64,000 nt of DNA from Haliea sp964022665. GTDB lineage: Bacteria; Pseudomonadota; Gammaproteobacteria; Pseudomonadales; Halieaceae. Where the stretch lies: assembly GCA_964022665.1 (NCBI GenBank), contig CAXIDF010000019.1, positions 1 to 64,000 on the forward strand, given 5' to 3'. Within the stretch, counting starts at the first letter, position 1, and each line of letters begins with the position of its first letter. Positions 58,697 to 64,000 of this stretch are shown here, piece by piece. A model generated the notes under the pieces. The model was not told the origin of the DNA. It was given only the letters and a program-made list of their open reading frames with translations, and did not search any database. The translations under genes and the position numbers were made by a program.

Positions 58697-59893
58697 TCAG
58701 GTGGCCAGCAGGCGCACCGGCATCTGTTTGAAGGCGTGAATACTGTTGGAGCGGATAAACACCGGTTCGCCTGTCCGTTCCACTCCGGCGAAGGCGCGGA
58801 AGAATTCCTCGAAGAAGATCCGCGCCTCCATGCGCGCCAGGTTGGCGCCAAGGCAGAGGTGAATGCCGTGACCGAAGGCGAGATGCGGATTCGGCGTGCG
58901 TGTGATGTCAAAGCGTAGCGGATCAGCAAACACCTCTTCGTCGAAATTGCCCGAGCTGTACAACATGACCACGCGCGCTCCCTCGCGGATGGGCTGCCCG
59001 CGTATCTCCGTATCGCAAGTTGCCGTGCGGCGGAAGTAATGCAGCGGGCAGGTCCAGCGCAACATTTCTTCAACCGCCAGCGGCAATGCACTGGGATTGG
59101 CCGCGAGCTGTCGATACAGGCCCGGGGTGCGCAGTAGCTGGTCCATACCAGAGCTGATCAGGCCTCGCGTGGTTTCGTTGCCGGCAACTGCGAGCTGTAC
59201 AAAGAGTGAGGCGAACTCCATCTCCGATACGGTGTGGCCGTCGATCTCCTGATTGACCAGTAGCGAAACGAGGTCCTCTCCCTTGCCGTCGCGGCGCTCA
59301 GCCGCCAGCGAGTAACCGTAGCTGCCCATGTCAATCGACGCCTGCGTGACCTCCTGCGGAGTACCACCCAGGTCCGGGTCCGAGCCGGAGGTTTGCACGT
59401 CGGACCAGTGCCGTATCTGTGGCCACATGTCTTCGGGAATATCGAGCAGCGAGCAGATCACCGCAGTCGGCAGGTCGCCTGCCAGGTCATCGACGAAATT
59501 GATTTCCGTGTCACAGCGCGCATTGGCCATGATGCGCCGGGCAATCTCGCGCACCCGCGGCTCCAGCTCGGCCAGGCGGCGCGAGGTAAAGCGGGTAATC
59601 ACCGCGCGGCGGATGGGCCCATGATTGGGCGGATCCATACCCAGCAATTGGTTCTGCACCATGCCCAGAATATCCGGCGGCATGTCGTCCACCATGACAA
59701 AACCGCGCTGGGCAGAGAAGGTCTTGAAGTCACGGGACACGGCAACAATATCGGCATGCTTGCTCAGCACCCAGTAACCACCTCCGTCGGGGTGGGAGTG
59801 CCAGTACACCGGCGCGTGCTCGCGCAGCCAGGCGAACTGGGCGTGCGGTATGCCCCGCATGTAGGCGTCGGGGCTGTAGATATCAATCTCCAT
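58697..59893 (-). CDS. Cytochrome P450
   Basis: A 398-residue class I bacterial P450. Heme-thiolate motif FGHGIHLCLG places the ligand Cys at about residue 347; the I-helix acid/threonine pair is AGNETTR; ExxR is EEMLR. The length fits soluble bacterial P450s such as CYP125/CYP142-like or fatty-acid hydroxylases. It needs ferredoxin and reductase, and none is encoded nearby. ATG 59893 lies two bases after the cupin stop, suggesting one operon with that gene. Confidence 0.94.
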   Translation of the reverse strand: MEIDIYSPDAYMRGIPHAQFAWLREHAPVYWHSHPDGGGYWVLSKHADIVAVSRDFKTFSAQRGFVMVDDMPPDILGMVQNQLLGMDPPNHGPIRRAVITRFTSRRLAELEPRVREIARRIMANARCDTEINFVDDLAGDLPTAVICSLLDIPEDMWPQIRHWSDVQTSGSDPDLGGTPQEVTQASIDMGSYGYSLAAERRDGKGEDLVSLLVNQEIDGHTVSEMEFASLFVQLAVAGNETTRGLISSGMDQLLRTPGLYRQLAANPSALPLAVEEMLRWTCPLHYFRRTATCDTEIRGQPIREGARVVMLYSSGNFDEEVFADPLRFDITRTPNPHLAFGHGIHLCLGANLARMEARIFFEEFFRAFAGVERTGEPVFIRSNSIHAFKQMPVRLLAT

Positions 59894-59894
59894 G

Positions 59895-60341
59895 TCAGCC
59901 CACCAGCACATTAGGGCGCGGCAAGCCCTGCTGCTCACACATGGCAAGATAGAACTCCAGGGTCAGAGCACCATCGGTCACCGAGGTGATGTTTCCGGCC
60001 TCGTCGAGGTTGATGTTGGAGCCAGTCATGTGGAACCAGACCCGCGTGTTGTCCTCAACACACTGCAGTGTGTGCACTGAGCCCGCAGGCTCGTACAGGA
60101 ACGACCCTGCGCGATTGACGTAGTCGTATTCCTTGTACTTCCAGGCACCGCTGGTGGTGAAGCCGTAGACCGGGCCTGTATGACGGTGCGTCTCCACCTC
60201 ATAACCCGCGTGGAATATATTCTCGATCACCCAGATGCCCTCATCAGGCTTGACCTGCAGCACTTTGAGCTGGCTGCCATCACCGATATCGACGAAGGGC
60301 AGATCGTGGTTGCCGATGTGCACGGCGAGCGGCATTTTCAT
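59895..60341 (-). CDS. Cupin-domain protein, 2,4'-dihydroxyacetophenone dioxygenase family
   Basis: A 148-residue cupin. The metal-binding motif HRHTGPVYGFTTSGAWKYKEY matches the pattern of the DAD family, and a second half has YEPAGSVHTLQC. ATG 60341 follows a GGAG at eight bases; upstream ATGs exist up to 60383. DAD cleaves the C-C bond of 2,4'-dihydroxyacetophenone. With the P450, a role in aromatic or hydroxyketone breakdown is inferred. Confidence 0.86.
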   Translation of the reverse strand: MKMPLAVHIGNHDLPFVDIGDGSQLKVLQVKPDEGIWVIENIFHAGYEVETHRHTGPVYGFTTSGAWKYKEYDYVNRAGSFLYEPAGSVHTLQCVEDNTRVWFHMTGSNINLDEAGNITSVTDGALTLEFYLAMCEQQGLPRPNVLVG

Positions 60342-60589
60342 GAGAGGGCTCCACTGCATAGTGTTGGACGTTAATGCCAACACGGGTGACTATTGATTAT
60401 TAGCTGAGGATACTGTGTGCCTGTGCCGGCAACAAGTAGGGCAACAGCCCGCCCTGCGGGCCGCACCGCCCCAGCCCATGAAACTCACGCGCCTGCATGC
60501 TCGGGCGACAAGCGACGATGCAGCGGCTGCCGTTGGATGGCGGCGTGGAACGGCGTATGGTTCCCTTATTACCCACCTTCAGGATCATC

Positions 60590-61393
60590 ATGCCCAGCAT
60601 CAGCAGCCTGTTGAACAGTCTTGCCAATCAGGTGTGGAGCATCAGTCCCGGCTCGCGTGCAACACTGCGGGGCCGCGAGGTCAAACTGATCGCGCACCGG
60701 GGCGCACACGGTCCCGGCATTGCTGAGGAAAATACCGCAGCCGCTTTCGCACACTGCGTAACGGCGGGTGTCTGGGCGGTGGAGACCGACATCCGGCTGA
60801 CCGCCGACGGGCATCCCGTGATCTACCACGACCCCCATTGCGGACGCCTGCACGGCAGGCCCGAGTTAACGATTGCGCACAGCACCCTGGCCGAACTGCG
60901 TGCAGCGGTGCCAGCACTTGTCACGCTGGCCGAGCTGGTGCACGACTTCGCGGGCAAGGTGCACCTGATGCTGGAAGTGAAGGAGTCGTGGCGTGAGCGC
61001 CCCGCCTACCCGCAGCGGATCATGGATTGCCTGGCGGGGCTGGAACCCGTGCGAGACTTCCATCTGCTCTCCCTGGTGCCCGATCACCTGCAGGGATTTC
61101 CCGACCTGCCGAGCGCGGCGTGCGTGGACGTCGCCTGGATGAACACAGGGCGCATCATTGCCGAGAATGCCGCACTGGGCCACGGCGGCCTTGCCGGCTC
61201 CTTCGCCCTGCTGGGACGACGGCGCCTGCAACAGCTGCACGCCGCCGGGCGTACAGTGGGCACCGGTTTTGTGACCCGGCCCGGCGCCCTGCGCCGTGAA
61301 GTCTACCGCGGCGCCGACTGGATCTTCACCGATCACGCGCTCAGGCTGCAAACGCTCATCAACAACGAGCAAAAGGGCGATCGCCGCGGTTGA
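60590..61393 (+). CDS. Glycerophosphodiester phosphodiesterase
   Basis: A 267-residue GDPD-fold protein. LIAHRGAHGPGIAEENT and AVETDIRLTADGHPVIYHD give the catalytic His pair and the metal-binding Glu and Asp residues; the C-terminal GADWIFTDHA is also typical. It hydrolyses glycerophosphodiesters to glycerol-3-phosphate and an alcohol. ATG 60590 follows AGGAT; the frame is open from 60497. No signal peptide was seen, so it is probably cytoplasmic. Confidence 0.92.
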   Translation: MPSISSLLNSLANQVWSISPGSRATLRGREVKLIAHRGAHGPGIAEENTAAAFAHCVTAGVWAVETDIRLTADGHPVIYHDPHCGRLHGRPELTIAHSTLAELRAAVPALVTLAELVHDFAGKVHLMLEVKESWRERPAYPQRIMDCLAGLEPVRDFHLLSLVPDHLQGFPDLPSAACVDVAWMNTGRIIAENAALGHGGLAGSFALLGRRRLQQLHAAGRTVGTGFVTRPGALRREVYRGADWIFTDHALRLQTLINNEQKGDRRG

Positions 61394-61475
61394 TACGGGC
61401 TGTTCATTTGCCAGCACATCGCGCCTGGCGCAGAATGACCGACCGTACACGCCGCCATGCCGCAGGGAGATATTC

Positions 61476-61922
61476 ATGGCCGATTCCGTCACCGCCCTCG
61501 CCAGCATTATCCAGATCGCCGTGGCCCCGGTATTCCTGCTGGCGGGCATTGCCGGCTTTCTCAACGTTATGTCCGGACGGCTGGGGCGGATTGTCGACCG
61601 CGCACGGGTATTGGAGCGACGCGTCAACACCGTCAGCGATGACACCCGGCTGGCCATCGTCAGCCGCGAACTGCGCACCCTGTGGCGACGGGTCAAGATC
61701 ATCAACTGGTCAATCGGTATGTGTACCGCCTCTGCCCTTATGGTGTGTGTGGTGGTGGTCAGCCTGTTCATCGGTGACTTCCTGGCAATTCACATTGAAA
61801 CCTTCGTGGTAATTACTTTCGTGCTCGGACTGCTGTTGCTGATCGTGGCGCTGGTGCTGTTTCTCAAGGAAGTGCAGCTCGCTACCCGCGTGCTGGTGGC
61901 CGGGCTGGAGTACGGCGATTGA
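61476..61922 (+). CDS. DUF2721 membrane protein
   Basis: A 148-residue protein with three predicted helices (about 8-30, 73-98, 103-130). The family pattern is APVFLLAGIAGFLNVMSGRLGRIVDRAR followed by a basic cytoplasmic loop. Function unknown. ATG 61476 follows AGGGAG. It stands between GDPD and peptidase genes on the same strand. Confidence 0.9.
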   Translation: MADSVTALASIIQIAVAPVFLLAGIAGFLNVMSGRLGRIVDRARVLERRVNTVSDDTRLAIVSRELRTLWRRVKIINWSIGMCTASALMVCVVVVSLFIGDFLAIHIETFVVITFVLGLLLLIVALVLFLKEVQLATRVLVAGLEYGD

Positions 61923-61971
61923 GCAGCGCCGCTGACACCGCCTCATTCATATCGCAGGGAGCTCAACTCGC

Positions 61972-63297
61972 GTGAACACTTACTTTCGACTGTTTCTTGT
62001 CACCACCTTCTCGTTGTTGTGGGCCGTGTCTACACAAGCGTCCAGCCCCGAGCCGCAGCCCGCGATGGAGCAGCGCCTGGTGGACCACATTGACCGCCAA
62101 CAACCGGTCGCACTCGATTTACTGACCCGCAGTGTGAACATCAACAGCGGCACCATGAACCTGGCCGGTGTGCGCGAGGTCGGCGATCTGTTCAGTGAGG
62201 CCTTCGCGCAACTCGGCTTCACCGTGGAGTGGGTAGAAGGTGCCAGCTTCCAGCGTGCGGGCCACCTGGTTGCGCGCTATGCCGGTGCCAAGGTGCGTCG
62301 CAAGGTGCTGTTGATCGGCCACCTGGATACCGTGTTCGAACCGGACAGCCCGTTCCAGCGCTTCACTCGCATCGACGACGAGCACGCTACCGGCCCCGGC
62401 ATCGCCGACATGAAGGGCGGCAACGTCATCATGCTGCAGGCGCTATCCGCCTTGCGCGCCAACGGTGTACTGGAGCAACTGGACATCACCGTCGTACTCA
62501 CCGGTGATGAGGAATTGAGCGGCAAACCACTGGCGCTGTCCAAACAGGCCCTGGTTGACGCCGCGCGCTACGCCGACGTGGCACTGGGTTTCGAGAACGG
62601 GGACGGCGACTATCGCACCGCCAACGTATCGCGGCGCGGCAGTGTGAGCTGGCAGCTTGACGTTACCGGCACCCCCGCGCACTCCTCCCAGGTGTTTCGT
62701 GAGGACATCGGGTCGGGCGCGATTTACGAGGCCGCGCGGATTATCAGCGCCTTCCACGACGACGACGCGCTGCGCGGTGAAGAGTATCTCACCTTCAACC
62801 CCGGCCGCATCGCCGGTGGCACCACGCTGCGCAACAACCCGGTGGACAACACCACCAGCACCTACGGCAAAAGCAACGTAGTCGCAGAATTCGCGCTGGT
62901 GGAAGGCGACATTCGCGCCCTGTCGGCAGAACAACTGACGCGCAGCAAGGCGCGCATGCAGGCCATCGTGGCAGAACACTTGCCCCAGACTACGGCGGAA
63001 CTCGCCTTCGACGAAGGCTACCCGCCCATGGCGCCCTCCGCCGGCAATCTGCGCTTGCTGGCGCTCTACTCACAGGTCAGTGAAGACCTGGGCTTCGGGC
63101 CGGTAACAGCAGTCAATCCGCTGCGCGCCGGAGCGGCGGATATTTCCTTCGCCGCAGACCACGTGGACATGGCCATCGACGGCCTGGGCATGAGCGGCAG
63201 CGAAGGCCACACGGTCAACGAAACCGGCTACCTGCCGTCCCTTACCCTGCAGGCCAAGCGCGCCGCCGTGCTGCTCTACCGACTGGCGCAAGAATAG
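61972..63297 (+). CDS. Exported M20-family metallopeptidase
   Basis: A 441-residue protein with GTG start and signal peptide (LFLVTTFSLLWAVSTQASS). The two-zinc active site is visible: LLIGHLDTVFE, ATGPGIADMKGGN and LTGDEELSG, where the Glu pair is the general base and ligand; a dimerisation lid domain follows (about 205-330), and the late His is in SGSEGHTVNE. Glutamate carboxypeptidase-like members trim C-terminal amino acids. It probably acts in the periplasm. Confidence 0.93.
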   Translation: MNTYFRLFLVTTFSLLWAVSTQASSPEPQPAMEQRLVDHIDRQQPVALDLLTRSVNINSGTMNLAGVREVGDLFSEAFAQLGFTVEWVEGASFQRAGHLVARYAGAKVRRKVLLIGHLDTVFEPDSPFQRFTRIDDEHATGPGIADMKGGNVIMLQALSALRANGVLEQLDITVVLTGDEELSGKPLALSKQALVDAARYADVALGFENGDGDYRTANVSRRGSVSWQLDVTGTPAHSSQVFREDIGSGAIYEAARIISAFHDDDALRGEEYLTFNPGRIAGGTTLRNNPVDNTTSTYGKSNVVAEFALVEGDIRALSAEQLTRSKARMQAIVAEHLPQTTAELAFDEGYPPMAPSAGNLRLLALYSQVSEDLGFGPVTAVNPLRAGAADISFAADHVDMAIDGLGMSGSEGHTVNETGYLPSLTLQAKRAAVLLYRLAQE

Positions 63298-63315
63298 CGC
63301 GGAGACAGCCCGGCG

Positions 63316-64000
63316 CTAGCCGATGAAGGCGTTGTAGATGGCGCGCAGCGCCGGAGCGTAATCGTCCGGCGCTACACCCACGATAATATTCAACTCCGAG
63401 GCGCCCTGGTTGATCAGCCGCACGTTCACGCCGGCGGTTGCCAGTGCGCTGAATACCTTCGCCGCAATGCCCGGTGTGCGCGCCATCTCTTCGCCAACTA
63501 TGGCGATCAGCGCAATGCTCGGCACGTACTCCAGCTCGTCGGGCTCCAGCGTGCGGCGAATTTCATCCAGCAGGCCGTCGACCCTCCCCTCCAGCCAGCG
63601 TGACTCCAGCACCACGCTCACGCTGTCAATCGCCGAGGGGCAATGCTCAAAGGGAATGTCATTGTGCTCGAGCACACCCAGCAGGCGATACACGAAGCCC
63701 ACTTCGCGGTTCATCAGGTGCTTGCCGATGGTGATCATGGCAAAGTTCGACTTGCCCGCTACGCCGGCTATCTGTGTGCTCTGGATAACCTCAGGGGAAA
63801 GCTCGGCAACAATGCGCGTACCCGGATGTTCCGGCTCGTTCGTATTGCGAATATTGACCGGTATACCCACCTCGCGCACCGGCGCCATGGCTTCGTCGTG
63901 CAGGACGCTGGCACCCATGTAGGACAGTTCGCGAATCTCTGCGTAGGTCACCTCGGCCATGGGCCGGGGGTTGGGCACAATACGCGGATCCGCCATCAAC
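63316..64000 (-). CDS. lysC: Aspartate kinase, C-terminal part (cut by window edge)
   Basis: 227 residues of the 3' part of a lysine-type aspartokinase. The visible sequence starts in the kinase domain (RIVPNPRPMAEVTYAEIREL, SYMGASVLHDEAMAPVRE, IPVNIRNTN) and continues into two ACT domains (GKSNFAMITIG...; YVPSIALIAIVGEEMARTPG; NVRLINQGASELNIIVGV). The ACT pair binds lysine or threonine for feedback control. The start lies right of the window. The gene is convergent with the peptidase gene. Confidence 0.88.
   Translation of the reverse strand, partial: LMADPRIVPNPRPMAEVTYAEIRELSYMGASVLHDEAMAPVREVGIPVNIRNTNEPEHPGTRIVAELSPEVIQSTQIAGVAGKSNFAMITIGKHLMNREVGFVYRLLGVLEHNDIPFEHCPSAIDSVSVVLESRWLEGRVDGLLDEIRRTLEPDELEYVPSIALIAIVGEEMARTPGIAAKVFSALATAGVNVRLINQGASELNIIVGVAPDDYAPALRAIYNAFIG

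Noticed and set aside
57767..58918. 383-residue plus-strand open frame
   Set aside because: Antisense to the DUF3604 gene and part of the P450 gene; no ribosome-binding site or domain.
60866..61771. 301-residue minus-strand open frame
   Set aside because: Antisense to the GDPD and DUF2721 genes, both with clear motifs.

Overview
The window looks like the chromosome of a marine, GC-rich gammaproteobacterium. Its gene set resembles the Halieaceae (OM60/NOR5) and related Cellvibrionales: a TonB-dependent receptor, a FadL-type porin, a sulfatase, a cytochrome P450, a steroid 5-alpha-reductase-like protein, many SDRs, DUF3604, DUF2959 and a DUF3376 patatin. This placement is inferred from gene content only. 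No rRNA, intact tRNA, CRISPR array or recognisable insertion sequence is visible.

Region 1 (about 1-10,622) is a defence island. A small winged-helix regulator is followed by a complete type I restriction-modification operon, hsdM-hsdS-...-hsdR. Four genes sit between hsdS and hsdR, all on the same strand and packed with overlapping stop/start codons. Two form a short CBASS module, a CD-NTase cyclic-oligonucleotide synthase and a SLATT two-membrane-segment effector. The other two are a degenerate ImmA/IrrE-type HTH fragment and a RhuM-Fic/Doc fusion. The island ends at 10,578-10,622 in the 3' half of a tRNA with anticodon CAT (elongator tRNA-Met type), the expected attachment-site scar of a tRNA-integrated element. 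A second copy of the tRNA 3' end lies at 14,081-14,096. The segment between the two (GAF-PAS-GGDEF diguanylate cyclase, secreted amidohydrolase, unknown protein) may be another accessory cassette. It also carries a 106-bp divergent copy of the 3' end of a nearby SDR gene.

Region 2 (14-31 kb) holds two SDRs, a FadL porin coupled to two YeeE/YedE-type transporters, a 5-alpha-reductase-like membrane enzyme, a CvfB-like S1 protein, an RhlE-type RNA helicase, a GNAT-nitrilase fusion, and an MFS transporter followed by a TauD-type dioxygenase. A five-gene minus-strand signalling operon follows (31,324 to 25,853): two 175-aa membrane proteins of the same layout, a membrane-anchored coiled-coil protein, a PF07638-type ECF sigma factor and a Ser/Thr kinase with TPR repeats.

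Region 3 (31.3-45 kb) starts with a decayed stretch ending in a strong terminator, then two exported proteins of unknown role. A compact minus-strand operon follows: EctB-like aminotransferase, PhzF-like isomerase, EgtB and EgtD. EgtB/EgtD point to ergothioneine or a related betaine thiol. A TonB receptor with two operator-like palindromes is convergent with a sulfatase, and a secreted metallo-beta-lactamase-fold hydrolase comes next.

Region 4 (45-64 kb) is mainly metabolic: tandem-domain DsbA/HCCA isomerase and TetR regulator; GlcD-type FAD oxidoreductase coupled to a thioesterase; DUF2959 lipoprotein; RidA next to a MOSC pseudogene; HPP-CBS membrane protein; FAD amine oxidoreductase; MgtC; patatin; DUF3604; P450 plus DAD-type cupin; GDPD; DUF2721; exported M20 peptidase; and the C-terminal part of aspartate kinase, cut by the window edge.
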